This document shows positions 25,520 to 34,715 of a DNA stretch of 64,000 nucleotides, in pieces. The translations under genes were made by a program, and so were the position numbers. Origin of the DNA: Bog-473 sp963770645 (lineage in GTDB: Bacteria > Actinomycetota > Acidimicrobiia > Acidimicrobiales > RAAP-2). The DNA lies in NCBI GenBank assembly GCA_963770645.1, contig CAVYQL010000003.1, forward strand, positions 558,001 through 622,000. The letters are read 5' to 3'. Under the pieces are notes generated by a model. It made no database searches and had not been told where the DNA came from. It saw only the letters and a program-made list of their open reading frames with translations. Each line of letters opens with the position of its first letter. Within the stretch, counting starts at the first letter, position 1.

Positions 25520-26659
25520 TCAGGCGAGGCTGTCGAGCTTCACGACCTCGGCGGTCGGATGCGGAGGATCGTCCGCCAGCACCCAGCGCACCAGCATGTA
25601 GCCCTCGAGCCGTCCGCCCGTGTCGAGCCAGTTCTCGACTCCCGGGTCGCTCGGCGCGATGACGAGGCGCCAGGAGCCATCGTCTGCGCGCGTCGCCCTC
25701 TTGTTGTTCAGGTTGGTCGTCGTGTAGCGGTAGTCGTAGCTCTCCATCCACGGCGAGGTCAGCGTCAGCCCCCAGTAGAGAAACGGCTTGTCCGGTTCGT
25801 AGACGGTGACCACGAGTGCCTCGTCCTTCTCGAGCCTGAAGCGGCCGCCGTGGTAGGTCATCTCGGCGTTGGTATGCGTGCGAACCTCGTCCTCCTGCGC
25901 CGCCACGTGAGCGGAGCCGGCCTGCCCACCGAAGGTGTTCATGTTCGTGGCGGCGTCGTGCCACATGGTCTGGGCCGTCGCGCCGACGAAGGTGAGGAAC
26001 ATGGCGGCGAACTCGAGCTTGGGGGCGAGCTCCTCGCTCGAGAGCACCGGCGGCGGCACCGTCTCACCCGGCTCGGGTACCAGCTCCATCTTCAAGCGCG
26101 AGAACTTCTCGGGTCGCTTGTCCCAGTGGGTCTCCCGGATGGCCAGCTGCGCCGTCCCGGGCTCGAGGATGACCGAATTGCGCGGTCGGGGGTCGGGCAT
26201 TGAGGACGCGGGCGCGATCAGGATGTCCACCTCGCCGTTCGGCCCCAGTTCGAACTCGTCGATGTGGGTCTGGGTCTGCGTGCCGGTCCTCCCCCCGACC
26301 TGGCCCTGGCCGAAGGCCGTGCCGAACGTCATGCCCAGGTAGGCGCACTCACCCCGGTACCCGGTGAGCCGATAGGTACGCGAGTCGTCGAGCACGCACA
26401 AGAGGTAGTGCACGTCGGGGTTGTCGACCAGGAGCTTCTTGTACTCGTCTTGGAGGAGGAAGATCACTGGGTGGAGAGGGTCGGAGTTCTCGACGATCCA
26501 GTCGAGGGCCAGGCGCGCCAGGCGGGTCACCCAGCGGTACCCCTCGGCGATCTCCACGTCGGTCTCTTGCACGCCGGTCGCGGTGCGCACCACGTCGAGC
26601 GCAGCCGTCTGCGCCTGCATCCAGGCATCGAATGCCTTTTCCAGCCGTTCGTCTTGCAT
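25520..26659 (-). CDS. DUF1214 domain-containing protein
   Basis: 379 residues from the ATG at 26659; the longer frame to 26902 runs through the start region of the divergent acyl-CoA dehydrogenase gene. The C-terminal segment (about 290-370) with DKPFLYWGLTLTSPW, NNKRA, DGSWRLVIAPSDPG and NWLDTGGR is the DUF1214 signature. The rest is soluble with no signal peptide. DUF1214 proteins have no proven enzymatic role; in actinobacteria they are often beside acyl-CoA dehydrogenases and sulfotransferases, as here. It converges with the sulfotransferase gene, 10 nt apart. Confidence 0.83.
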   Translation of the reverse strand: MQDERLEKAFDAWMQAQTAALDVVRTATGVQETDVEIAEGYRWVTRLARLALDWIVENSDPLHPVIFLLQDEYKKLLVDNPDVHYLLCVLDDSRTYRLTGYRGECAYLGMTFGTAFGQGQVGGRTGTQTQTHIDEFELGPNGEVDILIAPASSMPDPRPRNSVILEPGTAQLAIRETHWDKRPEKFSRLKMELVPEPGETVPPPVLSSEELAPKLEFAAMFLTFVGATAQTMWHDAATNMNTFGGQAGSAHVAAQEDEVRTHTNAEMTYHGGRFRLEKDEALVVTVYEPDKPFLYWGLTLTSPWMESYDYRYTTTNLNNKRATRADDGSWRLVIAPSDPGVENWLDTGGRLEGYMLVRWVLADDPPHPTAEVVKLDSLA

Positions 26660-26715
26660 GAGGCCCGACGCTACCCGTGTTGAGGCCGGGTTTTCCGGTT
26701 CGCTGTCCGCCCGGT

Positions 26716-26731
26716 AACTTCGGGGCAAGTT
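26716..26731. promoter_or_regulatory. Short inverted repeat between divergent DUF1214 and acyl-CoA dehydrogenase genes
   Basis: AACTT-CGGGGC-AAGTT is a perfect 5-bp inverted repeat placed 16 nt before the GTG start of the acyl-CoA dehydrogenase and 57 nt before the divergent DUF1214 start. The size is compatible with a small regulator operator, but short repeats arise by chance; weak evidence. Confidence 0.3.
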
Positions 26732-26747
26732 GAAATAGGAGCGCACC

Positions 26748-28107
26748 GTGACCGACACCGTCATCGAGACCACCGGCACCGAGGAGTTACTCAACGAGCT
26801 GCGGTCATGGCTGGCCGACAACTGGGACCCCGACCTCACGGTGGCGCAGTGGTGGGAGCGGCTCGGCCTGGCCGGGTGGGCGGCCCCGGTGTTACCGACC
26901 AACGCCTACGGCAAGGCGATGGCGCGCTCCGACGCCGTCGTTGTCCAGCAGGAGATCGCCGCCTTCGGCGCCCTGGGCGCGCCGGCGGGGCTCGGGCTTC
27001 TGCTGGCGGCGCCGACGATCGCGACACACGGCACTCAGGAGCAGATCGACCTCTATGTGCGTGACATCGTCACCGGGCAGAAGGCGTGGTGCCAGCTCTT
27101 CAGTGAGCCCCAGGCAGGTTCGGACCTCGCCGGCCTGCAGACCCGGGCCGTCCGGGATGGCGACGAGTGGATCATCAATGGCCAGAAGGTGTGGACCTCG
27201 GGTGGCCAGTACGCCGACCTCGGCATGCTGCTCGCCCGCACCGACCCCGACGTCCCCAAGCACCAAGGCATCTCGTACTTCGCCCTCGAGATGCTCCAAG
27301 AGGGCGTCGACGTTCGTCCCCTCAAGGAGATGACCGGTCACGCCCTCTTCAACGAGGTCTTCCTCACCGACGCCCGCGTGGCCGACTCCGCGCTCATCGG
27401 CGGCGTCAACAACGGATGGGCCGCCGCCAACACCACGCTGATGAACGAGCGCGCCGGCCTCGGCTCGGGCGGCGGCAACGCGGCGGGCGGGGGGCTGGCC
27501 CAACCCGGGACGGTCATGGGCATGCTTTCCCGGCGGGTCGGCGACCTGGTGGCCACCCAACCTGCGAAGAGTGGTGCGAACGGGGGTGCACAGAAGTCGC
27601 AGCAGCCCGGCGGCGCACTCGGCGCCATGCCGCGGCGGCGCCAACCTGTTGATCACCACAGCCCAGTCGCGCGGCGTCAACACCGACGCCGGCATCCGTC
27701 AGGACCTGGCCCGCCTCTACACGCTGGGCGAGCTGGGACGCTTCAACGGGCTGCGGACGAAGGCGGTGAAGGAGCAGGGCGGGGACATCCCCGGCATGCC
27801 CAACATTGCCAAACTCTCCATGAGCCAGATCGTGCGCCTCACCCGCGACCTCGGGCTCCGCATCCTGGGGCCGGCGGGCACGCTCCACGCCTACGAAAGC
27901 GACGACAAGGCCGCGCTGAAGCACGCCACGGGCGACCCCTTCGCCGGTGGCATCACCGAGATGGCCCTCTTCGCTCAGGCGCCCCCGATTTACGGCGGGA
28001 CAGATCAGGTGCAGCGCAACATCCTCGGCGAGCGCGTGCTCGGCCTGCCCAAGGAGCCGAACAACGACCGGGTAACGCCCTTCTCCCAGTTGCCCAAGAA
28101 CGCGTAG
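26748..28107 (+). pseudogene. Acyl-CoA dehydrogenase, interrupted by a +1 frameshift
   Basis: About 452 residues after correction. The GTG at 26748 has AGGAG 6 nt upstream. The first frame encodes the N-terminal and middle domains: WCQLFSEPQAGSDLAGLQTRAVRDGDEWIINGQKVWTS is split over the FAD/substrate-binding blocks, and NERAGLG follows. Around 27545-27631 the reading moves to the next frame, where the C-terminal domain continues (RQDLARLYTLGELGRFNGLRTKAV, then GGTDQVQRNILGERVLGLP). The 1360-bp span is one base over a multiple of three, so one surplus base explains it; removing C27630 joins GALGAM to RGGANLL cleanly. Either a sequencing error or a recent inactivation. Expected role: alpha,beta-dehydrogenation of an acyl-CoA, feeding the downstream genes. 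Confidence 0.85.
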
Positions 28108-28150
28108 GCGACCCGCGTCGGGGTCGGATCGGGAACGGGGAGCGTCGCGC

Positions 28151-29323
28151 GTGGGCCGTCAGGACCGGACCCTGCGGGGCGCGGCCGCCATCGTGGGCGT
28201 GGCGGACGACGTGTCCCCCACCGGCGAGCTCGAACGCACCGGCCGCGAGCTCGAGGTGGCGATGGTCCTCGAAGCGCTCGAAGACGCCGGCCTGACCCTG
28301 GCCGACGTCGACGGCGTCTGCCATCCCGAGTCGGCGGTGGCCTTCGCCGAGTACCTCGGCATCCATCCGGTCTTCACGGAGTCGACCATGACCGGCGGCT
28401 CGAGCTACGAGGTCCACGTGGAACATGCGGCCGCCGCCATCGCCGCGGGTGTCTGCGATGTCGTGGTGAGCGTCTACGCGGCCACGCCGCGCAGCGACCG
28501 CACGCGCAACCGGCCGCGCGGACGCCGCGGCTTCGCCGGGCCGAACCCGATGGCCGAGTGGGACATGCCCTACGGCCTGCGGACGCCCATGGGTCCCTAC
28601 GCATTGGCGGCGGCGCGCCACATGCACGACTTCGGCACCACCTCCGAGCAGCTGGCGCAGATCGCGGTGAGCACCCGGCAGTGGGCGGCCATGAACCCAC
28701 GGGCGCGCTACCGCGAACCGCTGACCATCGACGACGTGCTGGCCTCGCCGCTGCAGGTCAGTCCGTTGCACCTGCTCGACTGCTGCCTCGTCACCGACGG
28801 TGCGGGCGCGTTCGTCATGACGAGCGCGGCGCGCGCCCGGACGCTGCGCAAGGCGCCCGTGGTCGTGTTGGGCGCCGCGACCTGCACGAACCACATGGGG
28901 ATCACACAGATGCCCGACCTGACGACGACCCCCGGCGTAGTGTCGGGGGCGAACGCGTTCGGCATGGCGGGCATGAAGCCGGACGACGTCGACGTCCTCA
29001 TGGGCTACGACAGCTTCACCATCACCGCTCTCTTGCACCTCGAGGATCTCGGCTTCTGCCAGAAGGGCGAGGGCGGCTCCTTCGTCGCCGACGGGCACCT
29101 CGGACCGGGCGGCACGTTGGCGATGAACACCAACGGCGGCGGGCTGTCGTTCACCCATCCCGGCATGTACGGGATGTTCCTCCTCACTGAGGCAACGCGC
29201 CAGCTCCGCGGTGAGTGCGGCGAGCGACAGGTCGACGGCGCCACTGTTGCCGTCGCGCACGGCTCGGGCATGTTCCTCTCGGTGATGTCGACGGTGGTGC
29301 TCGGGAGAGAGGCCGCGCTGTGA
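28151..29323 (+). CDS. Thiolase-superfamily protein, Ltp2-like (putative acyl-CoA retro-aldolase)
   Basis: 390 residues from GTG 28151, with GGGGAG 8 nt upstream. The thiolase fold is clear, but both catalytic cysteines are missing: the first position reads TMTGGSSYEVHVEHAA (Ser instead of Cys) and the C-terminal CxG site reads AHGSGMF. The histidine block is kept as THPGMYG. This is the pattern of SCP2-like thiolases such as the steroid side-chain aldolase Ltp2, which use tyrosines instead; Tyr 286 (LMGYDSF) and Tyr 340 (PGMYGMF) are at comparable positions. Such aldolases need a DUF35 partner, and the DUF35 gene overlaps this stop codon (GTGA). Proposed reaction: release of a short acyl-CoA from a beta-hydroxyacyl-CoA by retro-aldol cleavage. 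Confidence 0.8.
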   Translation: MGRQDRTLRGAAAIVGVADDVSPTGELERTGRELEVAMVLEALEDAGLTLADVDGVCHPESAVAFAEYLGIHPVFTESTMTGGSSYEVHVEHAAAAIAAGVCDVVVSVYAATPRSDRTRNRPRGRRGFAGPNPMAEWDMPYGLRTPMGPYALAAARHMHDFGTTSEQLAQIAVSTRQWAAMNPRARYREPLTIDDVLASPLQVSPLHLLDCCLVTDGAGAFVMTSAARARTLRKAPVVVLGAATCTNHMGITQMPDLTTTPGVVSGANAFGMAGMKPDDVDVLMGYDSFTITALLHLEDLGFCQKGEGGSFVADGHLGPGGTLAMNTNGGGLSFTHPGMYGMFLLTEATRQLRGECGERQVDGATVAVAHGSGMFLSVMSTVVLGREAAL

Positions 29324-29778
29324 GCGCGACCGGCGGGGCACGTACCCCCCGCTTCGAGCCACCGTTGGGCGCGGAGAGCGGCCCCTACTGGGAGGCGACA
29401 CGCGAAGGGCGACTGCTTGTGCAGTGGTGCACGGCGTGCAACCGCGGCGTGTTCTATCCCCGTGTCTTCTGCCCGTTCTGCGCTGCACACGGCTCCTCGC
29501 TCGAGTGGCGCAGCGCGTCGGGCCGGGGCACCGTGTACGCGGCCGTGGTGGAGCACCGCCCCGAGGCGGCGGGCGCCGCCTTCTGGGACGGGCAGCCCTA
29601 CTGCGTCGCCCTGGTCGACCTCGAGGAGGGCGTGCGCATGCTGTCCAACATCGTGGGGTGCCCGCCCGACGAAGTCCACAGCGGCATGGCCGTGACAGTG
29701 ACCTGGGAACCGCTGAGCGACGGGCGCCAGCTTGCCCTCTTCGAGCCGGCCGCGGCGGCTTTGGGTACGGCTCGATGA
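29320..29778 (+). CDS. DUF35 OB-fold / zinc-ribbon protein (ChsH2-C-like)
   Basis: 152 residues from the GTG at 29320, sharing GTGA with the stop of the thiolase-like gene. The zinc ribbon is CTACNRGVFYPRVFCPFC (two CxxC pairs, residues 38-55), followed by an OB-fold with GTVYAAVVEHRPE and LVDLEEGVRMLSNIVG. DUF35 proteins act as CoA-binding partners of thiolases, retro-aldolases and hydratases (for example ChsH2 with Ltp2). The stop overlaps the next start as ATGA. This strongly suggests a stable complex with the preceding gene product. Confidence 0.87.
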   Translation: MSATGGARTPRFEPPLGAESGPYWEATREGRLLVQWCTACNRGVFYPRVFCPFCAAHGSSLEWRSASGRGTVYAAVVEHRPEAAGAAFWDGQPYCVALVDLEEGVRMLSNIVGCPPDEVHSGMAVTVTWEPLSDGRQLALFEPAAAALGTAR

Positions 29779-31364
29779 GCGTGCCCGAGGACGTGCGAGC
29801 CGCAGCGGCCCAGGGCATGCTGCACGCGTGGTGGGCCGAGCGGGTGCCCGACCGGTTGGCCATCGCGTCGCCGCGCGGGGATCGCTCGTACGCGGATCTG
29901 AACGCAGACATCAACCGCATGGCGCGTGCACTCCGGGCGCGCGGGCTCAAGGCCGGTGACTCCCTGGCGCTGATGTGCACCAACCGGCCCGAGTTCCTCG
30001 AAACTCTCTACGCGTCGCAGCGCATCGGCCTGCGCTTCACGCCGATCAACTGGCATCTCACCGGGCCCGAAGCCGCCTACATCGTCTCGAACTGCGAGGC
30101 CAAAGCCTTCGTGTGCGATGGCGGGCTGGGCGACGCGGTGATCACGGCAGCCGAGGCGGGCGGGCCCGGACTCGTCAAGATCAACACCGGGGGCTACCTC
30201 CCGGGCTTCGAGATGTACAACAGCGTCCTCGCCGCGGAGGACGGCTCGGACATCGCCGACCCGCTCCAAGGGACGCAGATGCTCTACACCTCGGGCACGA
30301 CCGGCCGGCCCAAGGGCGTGCACCGCCAGAGCAGCGCGGTGAGCGCGCTCACGACGGTCAACTTCTGTGGGTACGACGAGGACTGGGCGAACAGCGTCGA
30401 TGCCCACCTCCTCACGGGGCCCTTCTACCACGCGGCGCCGCTGGCGTTCTCGGTGGCGGTGCCGTACCTCTACGGCGTTCCCGTCGTCGTCATGGACCAC
30501 TGGGACGCCCTCGAGGCGCTCCGCCTGATCGAGGAGCACGGCGTCACCCACACCCACATGGTGCCGACGATGTTCCATCGCTTGCTCGCCATCCCTGCCG
30601 AGGAGCGGGCGCGCTTCGACACCTCGTCCCTGCGCTTCGTGATCCACGGCGCGGCACCGTGCCCGGTCCCGGTCAAACAACGCCTCATCGAGTGGCTGGG
30701 GCCGGTGGTGGTCGAGTACTACGCGGCAACCGAGGGCCTCGGGACCCTGGTCGACTCCGCAACGTGGCTGGCCCACCCGGGCACGGTCGGCCGGCCCCTC
30801 GTGCCGGGCCTGGTGAAGGTGGCCGACGAGGACGGCAGCGAGCTGGCGCCCGGTGAGATCGGCCTCGTCTTCTTGCAGGCACCGGCAGCCACCCGCTTCG
30901 ACTACTACGGCGACGCGGACAAGACCGCCGGTGCGTTCCGTGGTGACTACTTCACCCTGGGCGACATGGGGTACATGGACGACGAGGGCTACCTGTTCCT
31001 GACCGACCGCACGGCGAACCTGATCATCTCGGGCGGGGTCAACATCTACCCCGCCGAGGTCGACGCCGTCCTGCTCGAGCACCCGGCCGTGGGCGACGTG
31101 GCCACCATCGGCGTGCCCGATGAGGAGTGGGGCGAGGTCGTCAAGGCAGTGGTGCAGCCGGTGGAGGGCGTCACCGGCACCGACGAGCTGGCCGACGAGC
31201 TCATGGCCTTCTGCCGGGCGCACCTGGCTCACTTCAAGTGCCCGCGCAGCGTCGACTTCGTCCCGGTGCTGCCGCGGGAGGATACTGGCAAAATCTTCAA
31301 GCGGAAGCTGCGCGAGCAGTACCGGGCGGCCTCGGGCCGCGCTGACCACCAGCGAACTGACTAA
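29775..31364 (+). CDS. AMP-dependent acyl-CoA synthetase (FadD-like)
   Basis: 529 residues from ATG 29775 (ATGA overlap with the DUF35 stop). Adenylate-forming motifs are complete: YTSGTTGRPKG (P-loop-like, about residue 171), YYAATEGLG (ATP/adenine), GDMGYMDDEGYLFLTDR with the hinge Asp, and the C-terminal catalytic lysine in GKIFKRKLRE. It activates a carboxylic acid to its CoA ester. Position within the aldolase/dehydrogenase set suggests a fatty, terpenoid or steroid side-chain acid; chain length cannot be read. Confidence 0.9.
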   Translation: MSVPEDVRAAAAQGMLHAWWAERVPDRLAIASPRGDRSYADLNADINRMARALRARGLKAGDSLALMCTNRPEFLETLYASQRIGLRFTPINWHLTGPEAAYIVSNCEAKAFVCDGGLGDAVITAAEAGGPGLVKINTGGYLPGFEMYNSVLAAEDGSDIADPLQGTQMLYTSGTTGRPKGVHRQSSAVSALTTVNFCGYDEDWANSVDAHLLTGPFYHAAPLAFSVAVPYLYGVPVVVMDHWDALEALRLIEEHGVTHTHMVPTMFHRLLAIPAEERARFDTSSLRFVIHGAAPCPVPVKQRLIEWLGPVVVEYYAATEGLGTLVDSATWLAHPGTVGRPLVPGLVKVADEDGSELAPGEIGLVFLQAPAATRFDYYGDADKTAGAFRGDYFTLGDMGYMDDEGYLFLTDRTANLIISGGVNIYPAEVDAVLLEHPAVGDVATIGVPDEEWGEVVKAVVQPVEGVTGTDELADELMAFCRAHLAHFKCPRSVDFVPVLPREDTGKIFKRKLREQYRAASGRADHQRTD

Positions 31365-31393
31365 CAGCACACTGACCAGCAGCACACTGACCA
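31365..31393. repeat. 15-bp-period direct repeat after a stop codon
   Basis: CAGCACACTGACCA occurs at 31365-31378 and 31380-31393, immediately after the TAA of the acyl-CoA synthetase (31362-31364). A shorter CTGAC.A echo lies inside the last codons. It ends 5 nt before the AAAGGAG ribosome-binding site of the SDR gene. Confidence 0.7.
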
Positions 31394-31411
31394 AGGGCAA
31401 AGGAGCCGAAC

Positions 31412-32326
31412 GTGGGTATCTGTGACGGACGAATCGTCGTCATCACCGGCGCGGGCCGGGGCATCGGGCGCGAGCACGCGCTCGAATTCGCCCGGCAAGG
31501 CGCCAAGGTCGTGGTGAACGACCTCGGCGGCGAGATGGACGGCTCGGGGTCCTCGACTGGGCCAGCCGGCGAGGTGGTCGACGAGATCCGCGCCATGGGC
31601 GGCGAGGCGGCGGCCAACGGCGACGACGTCTCGGACTACGACGGGGCGGGCCGGCTGATCCAGTCGGCCATCGACACCTTCGGCGGTCTCGACGTGCTGG
31701 TGAACAACGCGGGCATCCTGCGCGACCGCATGCTGGTCAACATGACGATCGAGGAGTGGGACGCCGTGATCAGGGTGCACTTGCGCGGGACCTTTGCCCC
31801 CACCCGTCACGCGGTTGAGTACTGGCGCAATCGCACCAAGGCGGGCGAGACGAACGACGCCCGCGTCATCAACACGACCTCGCCCTCGGGCATCTACGGC
31901 AACGTGGGCCAGACCAACTACGGCGCGGCCAAGGCCGGCATCGCCTCGTTCACGATCATCGCCGCCATGGAGCTCGGGCGCTACGGCGTCACGGTGAACG
32001 CCATCGCGCCGGCCGCGCTGACCCGCATGACAGAGAACCTGGGCATGGGCGAGCAGTCGGCGGAGCGCAAGCCCGAGGAGTTCGATGCTCTCGACCCGGC
32101 CAACATCTCCCCCATCGTCGTCTGGCTGGGCAGCTCCGAGTCCAAGGACATCACGGGGCGCGTCTTCAACGTCGTGGGCGGCAACCTGAGCGTGGCCGAG
32201 GGCTGGGTGGCCGGCCCCGGCCAGGACAAGGGTGACCGCTGGGATCCCGCCGAGCTGGGCAAGGTCGTGCCCGAGCTGGTGGCCAAAGCGGCACCCAACG
32301 CCAACATGGGCGGCCGTCGCAAGTAA
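31412..32326 (+). CDS. SDR family oxidoreductase (3-hydroxyacyl-CoA dehydrogenase-like)
   Basis: 304 residues from GTG 31412 with AAAGGAG 6 nt upstream. Classical SDR motifs: TGAGRGIG (cofactor loop, residues 12-19), DVLVNNAGILRDRM, the Ser in NTTSPSG, and NYGAAKAG carrying the YxxxK catalytic pair. The insertion NDLGGEMDGSG after strand 2 and the IYGNVGQTNYGAAKAGI block are those of multifunctional-enzyme-2-type 3-hydroxyacyl-CoA dehydrogenases. Expected to oxidise a 3-hydroxyacyl-CoA with NAD in the same catabolic series. Confidence 0.88.
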   Translation: MGICDGRIVVITGAGRGIGREHALEFARQGAKVVVNDLGGEMDGSGSSTGPAGEVVDEIRAMGGEAAANGDDVSDYDGAGRLIQSAIDTFGGLDVLVNNAGILRDRMLVNMTIEEWDAVIRVHLRGTFAPTRHAVEYWRNRTKAGETNDARVINTTSPSGIYGNVGQTNYGAAKAGIASFTIIAAMELGRYGVTVNAIAPAALTRMTENLGMGEQSAERKPEEFDALDPANISPIVVWLGSSESKDITGRVFNVVGGNLSVAEGWVAGPGQDKGDRWDPAELGKVVPELVAKAAPNANMGGRRK

Positions 32327-32344
32327 CACAGCGCCACTAACGTC

Positions 32345-33475
32345 ATGTCCATGGCAGCCGAGGCAGTACCTCCGGTGCCGGCCCGGCGTGACGTCGAGGC
32401 CGCGGCCCAGGTCATCCACGATCACGCCGACCGGCTGTTCCTCTGGGACTACGAGCGCGACCGTGGCCAACTGGTGACGCTCTACAACAAGGCGATGGGC
32501 TCGCAGTGGAACAGCGTCACCGACCTCGACTGGTCGACCGACGTCGACCCCGAGCGGCTCGTGGCCGAGCAGGAGAGCCCGCTGCTGGCGGTCGCCCGCC
32601 AGGCCGGCACCCTGCCGGGGTCGCCGCTGGCGGCCTGGGGCGAGCGCGAGTACAGCGCGCTGGGGGTGGAGCTGTTCAAGGCCAGCCTGTCGCAGTTCAT
32701 GCACGGCGAGCAGGGGGCGATGATGACTGCGGCCAAGATCGTCGAGACCGTGCCGTGGATCGACGCCAAGTACTACGCCTCGACCCAGACCATGGACGAG
32801 GCTCGGCACACAGAAGTGTTCGCCAAGTATCTCCGCACGAAGCTCGGCGACGCGTACCCCATGAGCCCGTTCCTCAAGGAACAGATCTGGTCGTTGCTCG
32901 AGGATCCGCGTTGGGACATCGCATACCTCGGGATGCAGATCGTCATTGAGTCGCTGGCCCTCGCCGCGTTCGGCGACATGCTGCGGCGCACCAACGAGCC
33001 GCTGCTGAGAAAGTTGCTGCGCTACGTCATGTCCGACGAGGCACGCCACGTCGCCTTCGGCGTTCTCACGCTGTCCGAGGTCTACCGGGACATGAGCGAG
33101 GGCGAGCTGAAGGAGCGCCAGGAATTCCTGGTCGACGCGACGTTGAACTCGCGGGCACGGGCCACCACACCGGAGGTGTGGGAGCGCATGGGCACCACGG
33201 CGGACGAGGTGATGCCCTTCATCATCGAGGCGGCGCAGAAGACCAAGCTCAACCCGGCGCGCGGCTTCGCCCGCGGCTTCTTCGCCAAGCTCGTACCCAA
33301 CGTGCGCAAGCTCGGCCTGCTCGACGCCAACCGTGGCTACCTGCGTGAGAAGTGGGGAGCGGCCGGCCTGCTCGAATTCGAGTTCGCCGACGACACCGGC
33401 TCGGACTACGACTCCTACGACGAGGTGGCGCGGGATCGGGAAGCCGCGGCCGCCGCCGCCGACCCGGTCGGGTGA
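32345..33475 (+). CDS. Ferritin-like di-iron protein
   Basis: 376 residues. A four-helix di-iron site is readable: Glu 122 (HGEQGAM), first ExxH in MDEARHTEVF (Glu 152, His 155), a third Glu in VIESLALAAFG and the second ExxH in SDEARHVAFG. This is the ligand pattern of ribonucleotide reductase R2-like and AurF-like di-iron oxygenases. No signal peptide. Its place 18 nt after the SDR gene suggests it hydroxylates or desaturates a substrate of this pathway. The exact subfamily is not certain. Confidence 0.78.
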   Translation: MSMAAEAVPPVPARRDVEAAAQVIHDHADRLFLWDYERDRGQLVTLYNKAMGSQWNSVTDLDWSTDVDPERLVAEQESPLLAVARQAGTLPGSPLAAWGEREYSALGVELFKASLSQFMHGEQGAMMTAAKIVETVPWIDAKYYASTQTMDEARHTEVFAKYLRTKLGDAYPMSPFLKEQIWSLLEDPRWDIAYLGMQIVIESLALAAFGDMLRRTNEPLLRKLLRYVMSDEARHVAFGVLTLSEVYRDMSEGELKERQEFLVDATLNSRARATTPEVWERMGTTADEVMPFIIEAAQKTKLNPARGFARGFFAKLVPNVRKLGLLDANRGYLREKWGAAGLLEFEFADDTGSDYDSYDEVARDREAAAAAADPVG

Positions 33476-33882
33476 GCGCGGCGCCCCGGTGCAGCGCCTT
33501 GGCCCGGGTCCGCACGCTGTGCCTCGCGCTGCCCGAGGCCGAGGAGCGCCCCTTCGGGGACCACACCGCGCCGGCGTTCCGGATCCGTGACAAGTTCTTC
33601 GCGATGACGAGCGAGGACGGCTCGTCCATGACGCTGAAGGCGCCCAAGGGCGTCCAGGCCGTCCTGGTGGCGTCGGATCCGGCGCGCTTCTTCGTACCCA
33701 AGTACGTCGGGCACATCGGGTGGGTCGGAATACACCTCGACCTGCCCGAGCCGCCCGACTGGGACGAGTTGGCCGAGATGATCGCCGAGAGTTACTGCTT
33801 GACCGCGCCTAAGCGGCTGGCGGCAGTTGTCGACCCGCAGGCGGATGCGCCGGGGATCAGTGGGCGGGCGAGAGCGAAGTGA
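33472..33882 (+). CDS. MmcQ/YjbR family protein
   Basis: 136 residues from the GTG at 33472, overlapping the upstream stop as GTGA. The family's small alpha/beta fold is shown by the N-terminal LALPEAEERPFGDHTAPAFRIRDKFFA, the central MTLKAPKG and the YWL.L-like tail (HIGWVGIHLDLPEPPDWDELAEMIAESY). Members have a DNA-binding-like fold of unknown function. Coupled to the ferritin-like gene; its 3' end overlaps the convergent membrane protein gene by 26 nt. Confidence 0.8.
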   Translation: MSAAPRCSALARVRTLCLALPEAEERPFGDHTAPAFRIRDKFFAMTSEDGSSMTLKAPKGVQAVLVASDPARFFVPKYVGHIGWVGIHLDLPEPPDWDELAEMIAESYCLTAPKRLAAVVDPQADAPGISGRARAK

Positions 33883-34651
33883 GCATCACGCGCATCGTTT
33901 CGCTGTAGTGGATGCTCCCCTGGTTCACCGAGACCGTCTCGTGCTCGCGCGCGATCAACCCGTCGGCCGGGACGATCCAGAAATCGGTCGGGTTGGTGCC
34001 CTGCTCGCTGCCGGCAAAGGTCAGCGTGAAACGCGTGTGCTCAACGGTCACCGGCTGCCCGCCGACCTCCAAGGTCGAGGTGCCGAGAGCCAGGCCGTCC
34101 ATCGCGACCTTTTCGGCCGGGCTGACCTGTGAGCACGTGGCGGCCCAGCGCTCGCCCGGATGCACCGAGGGCGGCAGCAGATAGGCAGTCGCCGGGCACG
34201 TGACCGTCGACGTGCTCGTCGTGCCCGCGATGGATTCGTTGGTGACCATCTTGGGGATCTCGAGTGCACCGCCCGGCCCGCTGCACACGGTCTCCGATTC
34301 CGTGTGCTGCGTGATGGGCACCCAGCTGACCGTGGCGCAGCGCCCATCGGCCACGATCATCGATGTCGTCGAGGGGAAGGACCGCTGCACGCCCACCAAG
34401 TTGAGACCCTCCCCCCCGCTCGTGCGATAGGTGTAGACCCCGGGAGCGGGCAACTTGTTGCGCAGCGTGGCCAGCATCTTGCCGGTCTGCTCGCGCCGGT
34501 ATATGCGCAACGCCTCGCGCAGGCCCACCGGCGAGGAGACGGTGCGGAATACGAGCGCCCACGCCGTTCCGCCGGCGGTGCTGAGGATCAGGAAGGCCAA
34601 GATCAGGACGGTCAGTAGCCGGTGCTGCTGGACCCACTGCCAAACGAACAC
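33857..34651 (-). CDS. Membrane-anchored protein of unknown function
   Basis: 264 residues. One N-terminal transmembrane anchor (LLTVLILAFLILSTAGGTAWALVF) is followed by an extracytoplasmic domain with beta-strand character and four cysteines (RCATVS, TVCSGP, VTCPATA, ATCSQV) that could form two disulfides. The segment GVYTYRTSGGEGLNLVG resembles the start of lipid- or polymer-binding beta barrels, but I recognise no family. Minus-strand, convergent with the MmcQ gene. No operon partner is evident. Confidence 0.7.
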   Translation of the reverse strand: MFVWQWVQQHRLLTVLILAFLILSTAGGTAWALVFRTVSSPVGLREALRIYRREQTGKMLATLRNKLPAPGVYTYRTSGGEGLNLVGVQRSFPSTTSMIVADGRCATVSWVPITQHTESETVCSGPGGALEIPKMVTNESIAGTTSTSTVTCPATAYLLPPSVHPGERWAATCSQVSPAEKVAMDGLALGTSTLEVGGQPVTVEHTRFTLTFAGSEQGTNPTDFWIVPADGLIAREHETVSVNQGSIHYSETMRVMLTSLSPAH

Positions 34652-34715
34652 TTGGGAATGGTACCCCGGCGCGGCAGGGCCTAACCGGGTTCTCGGTAGC
34701 CGATCGCCCGGCGGT

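Noticed and set aside
27514..27924. Minus-strand frames over the frameshift region of the acyl-CoA dehydrogenase
   Set aside because: No start context or homology; the plus-strand frames carry recognisable acyl-CoA dehydrogenase sequence on both sides.
29598..31400. A 600-codon minus-strand frame
   Set aside because: It is fully opposite the acyl-CoA synthetase, whose plus-strand motifs are intact.
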